From SW4 sp042466115 (GTDB taxonomy: Bacteria; Pseudomonadota; Alphaproteobacteria; Rhodobacterales; Rhodobacteraceae): a DNA stretch of 64,000 nt. The notes under the pieces are model-generated. The model was not told the DNA's origin, made no database searches, and saw nothing but the letters and a program-made list of their open reading frames with translations. Positions within the stretch are counted from its first letter, which is position 1; each line of letters opens with the position of its first letter. Shown one piece after another: positions 45,086 through 53,648 of this stretch. The stretch spans positions 806,001 to 870,000 of the forward strand of contig NZ_JAXHBQ010000001.1 of the NCBI RefSeq assembly GCF_042466115.1, in the 5' to 3' direction. The position numbers were made by a program, and so were the translations under genes.

Positions 45086-45855
45086 GGATTATCCTTGTTA
45101 TATTGGTGGATGACGGTCAGGCCGTGCATCGTCAGATCGTCTTCGATCACGTCAAACAGGTGGTCGCCCTGCGCAAACAGGGGCGCAAGGCCGCCCGTGC
45201 CGACAACCTTCATGGGGTGGCCGTATTCGGCCTTGATGCGCGCTGTTAGCCCTTCAATGAGACCGGTGTAACCCCAAAACACCCCCGACTGGATGCAATC
45301 GACCGTATTGGTGCCGATCACCTTGGCGGGCTGGGATACATCGACGTGCGGCAAGGCGGCGGCACCGGCGGCCAAAGCCTCAAGGCTCAGGTTCACACCG
45401 GGGGAAATCACCCCGCCGATATAGGCACCGTCTTCGGCGACCACATCGAAATTGGTGGCCGTGCCGAAATCAACGACCACCACAGATCCGCCGTGGCGAT
45501 CAAAGGCACCGGCGGCATTGGCCAGACGGTCAGGCCCGGGGCGCACGCCCGCATCAACGCGCGGCGGCACCGGCAGCTTGCAGTCGGGCTTGCCAACAAC
45601 CATGGGACGGCACTGAAAGAACCGCTCGCAGAACACACGCAGGTTGAACACCACGCGCGGCACGGTGGACGAAATGATCACATCCGAGATGTCGGGCGTA
45701 ATGCCATAGTGCTGCACCAGCGTCGTGAACCACGTGAAATAGGCGTCCGCCGTGCGGCCATGGTGGGTCGAGGTGCGCATCGTGCACAGGAATTTCTGCC
45801 CGTCCCAGATGGAAAAGACCGTATTCGTGTTGCCGCAATCAATAGCCAGAAGCAT
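45082..45855 (-). CDS. coaX: Type III pantothenate kinase
   Basis: 257-residue ASKHA-fold kinase for the first step of CoA synthesis. Signature MLLAIDCGNTNTVFSIWDG at the N-terminus (phosphate 1), GPDRLANAAGAF with VVDFGTATNFDVV (phosphate 2 and catalytic Asp) and GGVISPGVNLSLEAL are visible. Eleven bases after birA and overlapping rnj. The birA-coaX-rnj order behind nuoN is recurrent in alphaproteobacteria. Confidence 0.95.
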   Translation of the reverse strand: MLLAIDCGNTNTVFSIWDGQKFLCTMRTSTHHGRTADAYFTWFTTLVQHYGITPDISDVIISSTVPRVVFNLRVFCERFFQCRPMVVGKPDCKLPVPPRVDAGVRPGPDRLANAAGAFDRHGGSVVVVDFGTATNFDVVAEDGAYIGGVISPGVNLSLEALAAGAAALPHVDVSQPAKVIGTNTVDCIQSGVFWGYTGLIEGLTARIKAEYGHPMKVVGTGGLAPLFAQGDHLFDVIEDDLTMHGLTVIHQYNKDNP

Positions 45856-45866
45856 TTGCCGCCCCT

Positions 45867-46652
45867 TTAGAAATATACATCAGCCGCCGCGATAGCAGTG
45901 CGCCCTTCGGGTGTCAAAAGCACGAGGTTTCCGGCTTCGTCCACGGTCTCGAACGTGCCGGTGATTTCCGCGCGCATGGTGCGTGCGGTGATCACATCGC
46001 CAAGGCGCGCAGCGTGGGACAGCCAGATACGGCGGATCGGGTCAAAACCAAGCTCGCGAAACAGGCGTTCCTGATCAGCAAAGTGACTGGCCAGCCAGAA
46101 CAGGAAATCCTGCGGGCTGACACTGGCCCCATGTGCGGCCAGTGCCGTGGGCCGGAACGCACCCGCCTCGACCTGATCTGGTAAAGGGGCGGTGGCAAGG
46201 TTCACGCCAACACCGATTGACAGATAATCAACCTGCCCGCCTCGCCCGATGCTTTCCAGCAAGATACCCGCGACCTTGCCGCCCGATAGCAGCACATCGT
46301 TGGGCCATTTGTTGGCAAGCTGATCTGCGGGCACAGACATGGCAAGGGTCTGGCGCAGGGCCACCGCCATGAGGAACGACCGCAACGCCGCCTGCGCCGG
46401 ATCGCAGGACACCCGCAACAGCAATGTCGCGGCAAAGTTCCCATCAGCCGAGGCCCAGGGACGGCCCCGCCGCCCATGTGCCGCCGTCTGGCGTTTTGCC
46501 ATGATCCATGTGTGGCCCGCAGTGTCAGGCGCGATACGGCGCGCATGGGCCATCGTGCTGTCCACCTCGTCCAGCACGACACGCCCATAGCCCAAGGGCC
46601 AGAATTGCGCTGTTTCAGGTGTATCCCAAAGCGGGGTCAGATCAGTTGACAA
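45867..46652 (-). CDS. birA: Biotin-[acetyl-CoA-carboxylase] ligase
   Basis: 261 residues, catalytic core only without the N-terminal HTH repressor domain. The biotinyl-AMP loop is HGRRGRPWASADGNFAATLLL; KWPNDVLLSGGKVAGIL carries the catalytic Lys region; VGVGVNL-like segment ISIGVGVNLA is present as SIGVGVNLATAP. It biotinylates acetyl-CoA or propionyl-CoA carboxylase. Its first 11 bases overlap the 3' end of nuoN. Confidence 0.93.
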   Translation of the reverse strand: MSTDLTPLWDTPETAQFWPLGYGRVVLDEVDSTMAHARRIAPDTAGHTWIMAKRQTAAHGRRGRPWASADGNFAATLLLRVSCDPAQAALRSFLMAVALRQTLAMSVPADQLANKWPNDVLLSGGKVAGILLESIGRGGQVDYLSIGVGVNLATAPLPDQVEAGAFRPTALAAHGASVSPQDFLFWLASHFADQERLFRELGFDPIRRIWLSHAARLGDVITARTMRAEITGTFETVDEAGNLVLLTPEGRTAIAAADVYF

Positions 46653-48081
46653 GAGCCAACGACGCCGCTTCGGCCAGCGTTTCGATTCCGAACAAGTTCA
46701 CGATCCCGACCAGCATGATCGCAGCGCTCACCACAAGGAACCCCCACAAGACCGGCGGCATCCCGCGATCCAGCGGTTCGTCCTGTTCCGCGCCGAAATA
46801 CATGTAGAACACGATGCGCAGGTAATAGAACGCACCGATCACCGAAGCCACAACACCCGCCACGGCCAACCAGCCAAGACCCGCGTCATAGGCAGCGCGC
46901 AGCACGTAGAACTTGCCGAAAAAGCCCACCAGCGGCGGCACACCAGCAAGCGAGAACATCAGCAACAACACGGCCAGCGCCTTGAGCGGTTCAGCCTTGG
47001 CGTATTGGTTCAGCGACGCAATGTCGGTGACAGGGCGGCCATCACGTTCCATCGACAGGATGAAGGCGAATGTGCCGATATTCATCGTCACGTAGATCGC
47101 CATGTAGATCAGCATCGCCTGCACACCGAACGCGGTGCCAGCGGCCAGCCCCATCAGGGCGAACCCCATGTGGGCGATGGACGAATAGGCCATCAGACGT
47201 TTGATGTTGGTCTGCCCGATCGCCGCAATCGCACCAAGGAACATGGAAATCACCGACAGGAAGGCCACGATCTGCTGCCAGTCGCCGACGATCCCGCCGA
47301 ATGCGTCATGCACGACACGGGCAAACAGGCCCATCGCGGCGACCTTGGGGGCCGTGGCAAAGAATGCGGTGACTGGCGTGGGCGAGCCTTCATAGACGTC
47401 AGGTGTCCACATGTGGAAGGGCGCGGCGCTGACCTTGAAGGCGAAACCGGCCAGCATGAACACCACACCAAACAACAGGCCCAAGGACACGCCACCATCT
47501 GCGGCAGCGATGATCCCGGTGAACAGGGTCGTGCCCGCAAAGCCGTAGGTAAGCGAGGCACCGTAAAGCAACAGACCCGACGACAGCGCGCCAAGCACGA
47601 AGTATTTGAGGCCCGCCTCGGTCGATTTCACGCTATCGCGGCGCAGGGATGCCACCACATAAAGGGCCAGCGATTGCAGTTCGAGGCCCATGTAAAGCGC
47701 CATCAGATCACCGGCGCTGACCATCACCATCATGCCGACAACCGACAGGGCCACCAGCAGCGGATATTCGAACCGCAAAAGGCCACGTTTGGTCATGTAG
47801 TCCTGCGACATCAGCAGGACGGCGGCGGCGGACAACAGGATCGTCACCTTGGCAAAGCGGGCGAATGCGTCATCGACGAACATGCCGCCAAAGGCGGTTG
47901 TCGTGCCTTTGCCGCCATAGCCGATCACGGCGGCCAAAAGCACGAACACCCCCGACGTCACCCAGACCATCAGTGGTGCGGTCTTGTCCTTGCCCGTGTA
48001 AACGCCAGCCATCAGGGCCAGCATGGCAAAGACCGCAAGCGCGATTTCGGGGAGGACGGTTTGCATATCAACAGAAATCAT
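46642..48081 (-). CDS. nuoN: NADH-quinone oxidoreductase subunit N
   Basis: 479-residue antiporter-like membrane subunit of complex I with about 14 helices. VMFMLAGFAFKVSAAPFHMWTPDVYEG contains the family core (Lys in the broken helix TM7 region), and RLMAYSSIAHMGFALMG carries the second conserved Lys-proximal segment. Last nuo gene; start 13 bases after nuoM, end overlapping birA. Confidence 0.96.
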   Translation of the reverse strand: MISVDMQTVLPEIALAVFAMLALMAGVYTGKDKTAPLMVWVTSGVFVLLAAVIGYGGKGTTTAFGGMFVDDAFARFAKVTILLSAAAVLLMSQDYMTKRGLLRFEYPLLVALSVVGMMVMVSAGDLMALYMGLELQSLALYVVASLRRDSVKSTEAGLKYFVLGALSSGLLLYGASLTYGFAGTTLFTGIIAAADGGVSLGLLFGVVFMLAGFAFKVSAAPFHMWTPDVYEGSPTPVTAFFATAPKVAAMGLFARVVHDAFGGIVGDWQQIVAFLSVISMFLGAIAAIGQTNIKRLMAYSSIAHMGFALMGLAAGTAFGVQAMLIYMAIYVTMNIGTFAFILSMERDGRPVTDIASLNQYAKAEPLKALAVLLLMFSLAGVPPLVGFFGKFYVLRAAYDAGLGWLAVAGVVASVIGAFYYLRIVFYMYFGAEQDEPLDRGMPPVLWGFLVVSAAIMLVGIVNLFGIETLAEAASLALVN

Positions 48082-48093
48082 CCGTTCACTTCC

Positions 48094-49635
48094 TTAATTC
48101 TGAGCCAACTGGCTGGCGGCATCAAAAGCCGCCTGCGCTGTGTCCACACGCCCGATCAGCGCTTGCACGCTGGGGCCGATAATGTCTGTCACAAGGCTGG
48201 GATAGACACCCAGCAAAAGGGTCATCACCACCAATGGTGCAAAGATCAAACGCTCGCGGCGGGTCATGTCCGTGATGGAGCGCAGGCTTTCCTTGATCAG
48301 ATCACCCATCACCACGCGGCGATAAAGCCACAGCGCATAGGCCGCCGACAGGATCACGCCTGACGCGGCAAACAGCGCCACCCAGGTGTTGGCTTGGAAC
48401 ACACCGACCAGTGTGAGGAATTCCCCGACAAACCCGGATGTACCCGGCAGGCCCACGTTGGCCATGGTGAAGAACATGAAGATCAGCGCATAGACCGGCA
48501 TCTTGTTCACAAGGCCGCCATAAGCATCAATGTCGCGGGTATGCATCCGGTCATAGATCACGCCAACGCACAGGAACAGCGCGCCGGAAATGAAACCGTG
48601 GCTGATCATCTGAAAGATCGCGCCGTCGATCCCTTGCTGGTTCACGGCGAAAATCCCCATCGTCACGTATCCCATGTGGGCGACCGATGAATAGGCGATC
48701 AGCTTCTTCATGTCCTGCTGCACAAGGGCGACCAGGGACGTGTAAACGATGGCGATGGCCGACAGCCACAGCACCATGGTGCCCAGCACCTCGGTCCCGA
48801 CAGGGAACATCGGCAAGCTGAACCGCAAGAAACCGTAGCCACCCATTTTCAGCAGGATCGCCGCCAGCACGACCGACCCGGCGGTGGGTGCCTGCACGTG
48901 CGCATCGGGAAGCCACGTATGCACCGGCCACATGGGCATCTTGACGGCAAAGGAGGCAAAGAAGGCCAGCCACATCAGGGTTTGCATGCCCCCGACCACA
49001 TGAATGCCCAGCAGGCTGAAACTCTCGCTGCCAAAATCATGGGTCAGCAGGGTGACGATATCCGTGGTGCCCGCGTCTGTGAACATGGCGACCATTGCCA
49101 CCAACATCAGCACCGAACCAAGGAAGGTATAAAGGAAGAACTTGAAGGACGCATAAATACGGTCCTTGCCGCCCCAGATACCGATGATCAGGAACATCGG
49201 GATCAGACCCGCCTCGAAGAAGACGTAGAACAGCACCAGATCCAGCGCCATGAACACGCCCAGCATCAGTGTTTCAAGGATCAGGAAGGCGATCATGTAT
49301 TCCTTGACGCGGGTTTTCACATCCCAACAGGACGCAATCACCAGCGGCATCAGGAACGTGGTCAGCATGACGAAAAGGATCGAAATGCCATCAACGCCCA
49401 TCTTGTATTGCAAGCCCAGCAGCCAGTCGCGTTCCTCGACGAACTGGAAACCGGTGTTTTGCGGGTCGAACCCGAACAGGATGAACAGCGACACAAAGAA
49501 CGTCATTACGGTGGCGGCCATGGCCACCCATTTGGCGTTGCGCTGCGCGTCCTTGTCGTCACCGCGCAGGAACAGGGCCAGAATTGCGGCCGCCAGCAAC
49601 GGAATGAACGTCACAATCGAAAGGAGGTTTTCCAT
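48094..49635 (-). CDS. nuoM: NADH-quinone oxidoreductase subunit M
   Basis: 513-residue proton-pumping membrane subunit. The conserved Glu of TM5 is in FYVFFEAGLIPMFLIIGIWGG; KMPMWPVHTWLPDAHVQAPT and KKLIAYSSVAHMGYV are family signatures. Its ATG shares one base with the nuoL stop (TGATG). The very long antisense open frames here come from GC-rich codon structure and are not genes. Confidence 0.96.
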   Translation of the reverse strand: MENLLSIVTFIPLLAAAILALFLRGDDKDAQRNAKWVAMAATVMTFFVSLFILFGFDPQNTGFQFVEERDWLLGLQYKMGVDGISILFVMLTTFLMPLVIASCWDVKTRVKEYMIAFLILETLMLGVFMALDLVLFYVFFEAGLIPMFLIIGIWGGKDRIYASFKFFLYTFLGSVLMLVAMVAMFTDAGTTDIVTLLTHDFGSESFSLLGIHVVGGMQTLMWLAFFASFAVKMPMWPVHTWLPDAHVQAPTAGSVVLAAILLKMGGYGFLRFSLPMFPVGTEVLGTMVLWLSAIAIVYTSLVALVQQDMKKLIAYSSVAHMGYVTMGIFAVNQQGIDGAIFQMISHGFISGALFLCVGVIYDRMHTRDIDAYGGLVNKMPVYALIFMFFTMANVGLPGTSGFVGEFLTLVGVFQANTWVALFAASGVILSAAYALWLYRRVVMGDLIKESLRSITDMTRRERLIFAPLVVMTLLLGVYPSLVTDIIGPSVQALIGRVDTAQAAFDAASQLAQN

Positions 49636-51737
49636 CAGTTATACCCTCCGGTCAGCGTGACATAGGTGAGGATAATCGCGATCCCCACAACCATGGCAAA
49701 GACGTAAGTGAACACGTATCCGGTTTGCATCCGGCCCGCGAAACGGGTCAGCAGCGGGATAATCCCAAGGGCGACCCCGTTGATGCCGCCATCAATGACA
49801 TTGCCATCGCCGCGCTGCCACAGGATACGGCCCACGGCCTTGGCGGGACGCACGAAAATGAAATCGTAAATCTCGTCGAAATACCACTTGTTGAGCAGGA
49901 AGTTATAGAGCGGACGCTGCACGTCCGCCAAACGACGCGGCAGGGACGGATTGACGATATAGAACCAGTAGGCGGTGATCAGGCCCAGCAACATCGCAAC
50001 AAAAGGCGACAGCTTGACCCAGACAGGCACCTGATGGGCATCGTCCAGCGTGGTGTTTTCGGGGGCGACATAGATCGCACCCTGCCCCGGCTGACCGGCA
50101 AAGACATAGTGGGTCTCGCCGTGATCGTCCCCGGCCGCTTCACCGTGATCATCCGCAACGGCTTCTTCGCCATGATCATCGCCATGCGCACCCGCTTCGG
50201 CGTATTCCACACCGAAATACTGGCCCACATATTTTGCATTCCCGAAAAACGGCTTGTAAAACACCATCCCCGAGAAAACCGCGCCAAAGGCCAGCACGGC
50301 CAGCGGGATCAGCATCACCTTGGGGGATTCATGGGCGTGTTCGTGGGTGTGCTTGTCACCGCGCGGCGTGCCATAGAACGTCAGGAACATCAGCCGCCAG
50401 CTATAGAATGATGTGAACAGCGCTGCGACAACCAGCATCCAGAAACCATAACCACCGCCGCCCGCATAGGCGCTTTCGATGATCGCATCCTTGGACACGA
50501 AGCCAGCAAAGCCGACAGGAAAGCCGATATACAGCAGCGGAATACCCACGCCCGTGATCGCCAGCGTGCCGATCATCATCGCCCAGAATGTCATTGGCAG
50601 CTTTTTACGCAAGCCGCCGTAATTGCGCATGTCCTGTTCGTGGTGCATCCCGTGGATCACCGAACCGGCCCCAAGGAACAACATCGCCTTGAAAAACGCG
50701 TGGGTCAGCAGGTGGAACATCGCGACCGAATAAACCCCAAGGCCCGCCGCCACGAACATATAGCCAAGCTGCGACATCGTTGAATAGGCGATGACGCGCT
50801 TGATGTCGTTTTGCACAAGGCCGATCGTCGCGGCAACAAAGGCCGTGCTTGCGCCCATAAAGACGATGAAGCTTTGCGTTTCGGGGGCAAATTCCATCAG
50901 CGGCGACATGCGGCAAATCAGGAAAACACCCGCCGTCACCATTGTCGCGGCGTGGATCAGGGCCGACACGGGCGTCGGGCCTTCCATCGCGTCGGGTAGC
51001 CATGTGTGCAGGAACAGCTGCGCCGACTTGCCCATCGCACCGACGAACAACAGGAATGCAATCAGGTTGGCCGCGTTCCAGCTTGTCCACAGGAACGTCA
51101 GTTCCATTTCAGCCAGCCGCGGTGCGGCGGCAAAGATATCGTCAAAGCGGATGCTATCGACCGTAAAGAACAGTGCCATCATCGCCAGCGCCAGCCCAAC
51201 GTCGCCCACACGGTTGACGACGAACGCCTTGATCGCGGCGGCATTCGCACTTGGCTTGCGGTAATAGAACCCGATCAGCAGATAGGATGCGAGGCCCACG
51301 CCCTCCCAGCCAAAAAACAACTGCACAAGGTTATCGGCCGTCACCAGCATCAACATCGTGAACGTGAAAAGGCTCAGATAGGCAAAGAAGCGGGCCTTAT
51401 ACTTGGCCTCGCCAAAGTTTTCGTCATGGGCCATGTAGCCGAAGGAATAAAGGTGGACCAACGCCGAAACGGTCGTGATCACGATCAGCATGATCGCGGT
51501 CAGACGGTCCATGCGAATGGCCCAGGATGTATCCAGTGTGCCCGACTGGATCCAGTTCATCAGGTGGATGGTTTCCGTCACACCGTCATGGCCAAGGAAC
51601 ACGATCCACGACAGGAAACACGACAGGAACAACAGACCCGTGGTCAGCCATTGCGCAGCCGTCTCGCCGATAACCTTCCAGAAGAAACCGCCGATAATGG
51701 CGCCAACCAGCGGGGCGAATAGGATGATGGTTTCCAT
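49635..51737 (-). CDS. nuoL: NADH-quinone oxidoreductase subunit L
   Basis: 700-residue distal proton-pumping subunit with the long lateral C-terminal helix. FFGWEGVGLASYLLIGFYY has the conserved Glu; KSAQLFLHTWLPDAMEGPTPVSALIHAATMV is the hallmark (first 20 residues include the Lys). A His/Asp/Glu-rich hydrophilic insertion (about 500-560, repeated DDHGE units) lies between late helices and is variable among relatives. Starts four bases upstream of the distance expected from nuoK (4-base gap). Confidence 0.96.
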   Translation of the reverse strand: METIILFAPLVGAIIGGFFWKVIGETAAQWLTTGLLFLSCFLSWIVFLGHDGVTETIHLMNWIQSGTLDTSWAIRMDRLTAIMLIVITTVSALVHLYSFGYMAHDENFGEAKYKARFFAYLSLFTFTMLMLVTADNLVQLFFGWEGVGLASYLLIGFYYRKPSANAAAIKAFVVNRVGDVGLALAMMALFFTVDSIRFDDIFAAAPRLAEMELTFLWTSWNAANLIAFLLFVGAMGKSAQLFLHTWLPDAMEGPTPVSALIHAATMVTAGVFLICRMSPLMEFAPETQSFIVFMGASTAFVAATIGLVQNDIKRVIAYSTMSQLGYMFVAAGLGVYSVAMFHLLTHAFFKAMLFLGAGSVIHGMHHEQDMRNYGGLRKKLPMTFWAMMIGTLAITGVGIPLLYIGFPVGFAGFVSKDAIIESAYAGGGGYGFWMLVVAALFTSFYSWRLMFLTFYGTPRGDKHTHEHAHESPKVMLIPLAVLAFGAVFSGMVFYKPFFGNAKYVGQYFGVEYAEAGAHGDDHGEEAVADDHGEAAGDDHGETHYVFAGQPGQGAIYVAPENTTLDDAHQVPVWVKLSPFVAMLLGLITAYWFYIVNPSLPRRLADVQRPLYNFLLNKWYFDEIYDFIFVRPAKAVGRILWQRGDGNVIDGGINGVALGIIPLLTRFAGRMQTGYVFTYVFAMVVGIAIILTYVTLTGGYN

Positions 51738-51741
51738 GTAT

Positions 51742-52047
51742 TTAGCCCTTCATCACGTTGACGTCTTCAACGTCGATGGTCCCGCGGGTGCGGAAGAAAC
51801 AAACAAGGATCGCAAGGCCAATCGCGGCCTCGGCGGCGGCGACGGTCAGCACGAACAGGGTAAACACCTGCCCGACCAGATCACCCAGAAAGCTGGAGAA
51901 CGCGACCAAGTTGATATTCACCGCCAGCAGCATCAATTCGATGCTCATCAGCAGGATGATCACATTCTTGCGGTTCAGAAACAGGCCAAAGATGCCAATG
52001 ACAAACAGGGCCGCAGCCACCGTGAGATAATGTTCAAGTCCGATCAT
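51742..52047 (-). CDS. nuoK: NADH-quinone oxidoreductase subunit K
   Basis: 101 residues with three membrane helices and the two conserved Glu residues: LMSIELMLLAVNIN and VAAAEAAIGLAILVCFFR. ATG overlaps the stop of gene B by four bases (ATGA), so gene B is integrated into the translational coupling chain of the operon. In most genomes nuoK follows nuoJ directly; here two extra genes intervene. Confidence 0.96.
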   Translation of the reverse strand: MIGLEHYLTVAAALFVIGIFGLFLNRKNVIILLMSIELMLLAVNINLVAFSSFLGDLVGQVFTLFVLTVAAAEAAIGLAILVCFFRTRGTIDVEDVNVMKG

Positions 52048-52556
52048 TGGATGACTCCGTCATTGTCTTCAAAGATGCGAGGGAGGACGTCGTAGTCCGC
52101 TCTTGCGGTACGATTTGGATATACAGCCAAACAGCCACAACTGGCTTCGTGGCGTTGCGAAACGTGAACCTGATCTGGAAAGTCATGCCTAAATAGATTC
52201 GAAAGCGTCAGAAGACTGTATTCGGTCGAAGAAACGAGGGCAGCCTCAAAGACCGCAAGTACTTCAGTTTCAACGTTAAACGAAACGTCGGGTGAGTTTC
52301 GTTTTGTTACCACCCTCAGTTCGTTGCCCTTCGCGCAATCCGTTACTGACAGAAAGGCGTATCCGCCCATTCCGGGAACTGACCAAAAACCCTCGAATGC
52401 CACATATCCACCGCCAATATCTCGATGCTCGAACTCGCCCGCGTGGTGGGACATTGTCAAACGATCGCAATCAGACAGAGCCACCGAGGCAGCCGAAGAG
52501 GCCAATCCCAACAAGATACCGGTCAAAACTGACAGTCTTAGGTTCGCGAATTGCAT
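52044..52556 (-). CDS. Secreted four-cysteine protein B, in the nuo operon, unknown function
   Basis: 170 residues from ATG 52556; a GTG one codon upstream (52559) is the position matching the start of gene A. A signal peptide spans about 1-26 (cut after SSAASVA). Four cysteines at 30, 74, 140 and 142 match protein A in order and spacing (44, 66 and 2 apart, versus 47, 58 and 2), ending in CxC, so A and B appear to be distant paralogues forming two disulphides or a metal site. Base composition is lower in G+C than in neighbours (26 of 60 in the line at 52261). Its start follows a 63-base copy of the nuoJ end; its stop overlaps nuoK. No family recognised. Confidence 0.65.
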   Translation of the reverse strand: MQFANLRLSVLTGILLGLASSAASVALSDCDRLTMSHHAGEFEHRDIGGGYVAFEGFWSVPGMGGYAFLSVTDCAKGNELRVVTKRNSPDVSFNVETEVLAVFEAALVSSTEYSLLTLSNLFRHDFPDQVHVSQRHEASCGCLAVYPNRTARADYDVLPRIFEDNDGVIQ

Positions 52557-52618
52557 CACAGCCCCCACCCCGCTTTCACGTCGTTCACTTCCATCACATT
52601 GGCCAGACCGCGCATCAT
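52556..52618 (-). pseudogene. Degenerate duplicate of the nuoJ 3' end, open as a 20-codon frame
   Basis: On the minus strand these 63 bases align without gaps to 53043-53105, the last 20 codons and stop of nuoJ: 54 of 63 bases identical by hand count. The translation MMRGLANVMEVNDVKAGWGL compares with MMRDPAKAMELKDVKPGQGL of NuoJ (12 of 20 identical). The frame is open from an ATG that overlaps the stop of gene A (ATGA) to a TGA that overlaps the start of gene B, so it could still couple translation from A to B. It is a remnant of a duplication or recombination that included the nuoJ end. Confidence 0.85.
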
Positions 52619-53046
52619 TCGTCCGTCCCGTAATAGATGTCACAGGCGCAATCGCCCATGTCGTTTTGCCCCAAACGCGCGGCGGCGCCGAGTGCGCCGA
52701 GCGCCTCGCCGATCTGGCGCAGGGTGTATTGGCCGCGGCCGTAAACCATTTCTTCGTAGATCGGCGTGACAGCGTCGATCTGATCCTCGCTATAAGCCAC
52801 GATCAGGTAGTCGCCCGTGGTGCAGCTTTGCAAAATCGCCGTCTCGCCCGCGTCCGCATCATAAATCATCGAGGACACGAAACCGTTGCCCACATCGTTG
52901 GGATAGACATCAAACTGCCCACGCCCCATGTCGGTGATCTGCTGCGCGCGCGCGTCAAAGCTGCACGAAGGCGGCACCACGATCGCCTCGGCACGGCCAC
53001 TGACAGCCAGAACGGCCAGCAGGGATATGAGCGCGGTTGTCTTCAC
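52615..53046 (-). CDS. Secreted four-cysteine protein A, in the nuo operon, unknown function
   Basis: 143 residues from GTG 53046, which overlaps the nuoJ stop (GTGA). Signal peptide about 1-21 (LISLLAVLAVSGRAEA). Cysteines at 28, 75, 133 and 135; the end is DCACDIYYGTDE. A mixed, acidic secreted domain with no known enzymatic motif. Placed between nuoJ and nuoK with paralogue B, it is probably periplasmic and co-expressed with complex I. A role in complex I assembly or an unrelated passenger role are both possible. Composition is normal for the genome, unlike B. Confidence 0.7.
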   Translation of the reverse strand: MKTTALISLLAVLAVSGRAEAIVVPPSCSFDARAQQITDMGRGQFDVYPNDVGNGFVSSMIYDADAGETAILQSCTTGDYLIVAYSEDQIDAVTPIYEEMVYGRGQYTLRQIGEALGALGAAARLGQNDMGDCACDIYYGTDE

Positions 53047-53648
53047 AGCCCCTGCCCCGGTTTCACGTCTTTCAGTTCCATCGCCTTGGCCGGATCGCGC
53101 ATCATCTGGCCGACGATATCCTGGCGCTTGATGTCCACGCGGTGGCGCAACGTCAGGACAATCGCGCCGATCATGGCAACCAGCAGGATCAGGCCGGCAA
53201 GCTGGAACAGCATGATATATTTGTCATAAATCAGCATGCCCAACGCTTTGGTATTGTGCATCTCGCCCGCAGGGGCGGCCACACGTTCCGCGAACCCGTC
53301 CGAATAATCCCACGCGCCAAAGGCCAGCGCCAGTTGCATCAGGATCACCACGCCGATCAGCAGCGCGAGCGGCATATAGCGGGTCATTTCCGCCTTGAGT
53401 TCGGCAAAGTCGATGTCCAGCATCATCACGACAAACAGGAACAACACCGCGACCGCGCCCACATAGACGATGATCAACAACATCGCGACAAATTCTGCGC
53501 CCAGCAGCACGAACAAGCCCGCCGAGGACAGGAACGCAAGGATCAGCCACAGGACCGAGTGCACCGGATTGCGGCTCACCACGGTCATCAATCCACCGGT
53601 GATCGTGCTGACTGCAAAAAGGTAAAAGGCCATCACAAGTGGTGTCAT
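53043..53648 (-). CDS. nuoJ: NADH-quinone oxidoreductase subunit J
   Basis: 201 residues with five membrane helices; VVSRNPVHSVLWLILAF and LIIVYVGAVAVLFLFVVMML are NuoJ signatures (the pi-bulge Tyr/Gly region is in IVYVGA). The C-terminal soluble segment ends MMRDPAKAMELKDVKPGQGL, whose coding DNA is repeated in degenerate form 487 bases downstream. Start overlaps the CMD-family gene stop (ATGA). Confidence 0.96.
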   Translation of the reverse strand: MTPLVMAFYLFAVSTITGGLMTVVSRNPVHSVLWLILAFLSSAGLFVLLGAEFVAMLLIIVYVGAVAVLFLFVVMMLDIDFAELKAEMTRYMPLALLIGVVILMQLALAFGAWDYSDGFAERVAAPAGEMHNTKALGMLIYDKYIMLFQLAGLILLVAMIGAIVLTLRHRVDIKRQDIVGQMMRDPAKAMELKDVKPGQGL

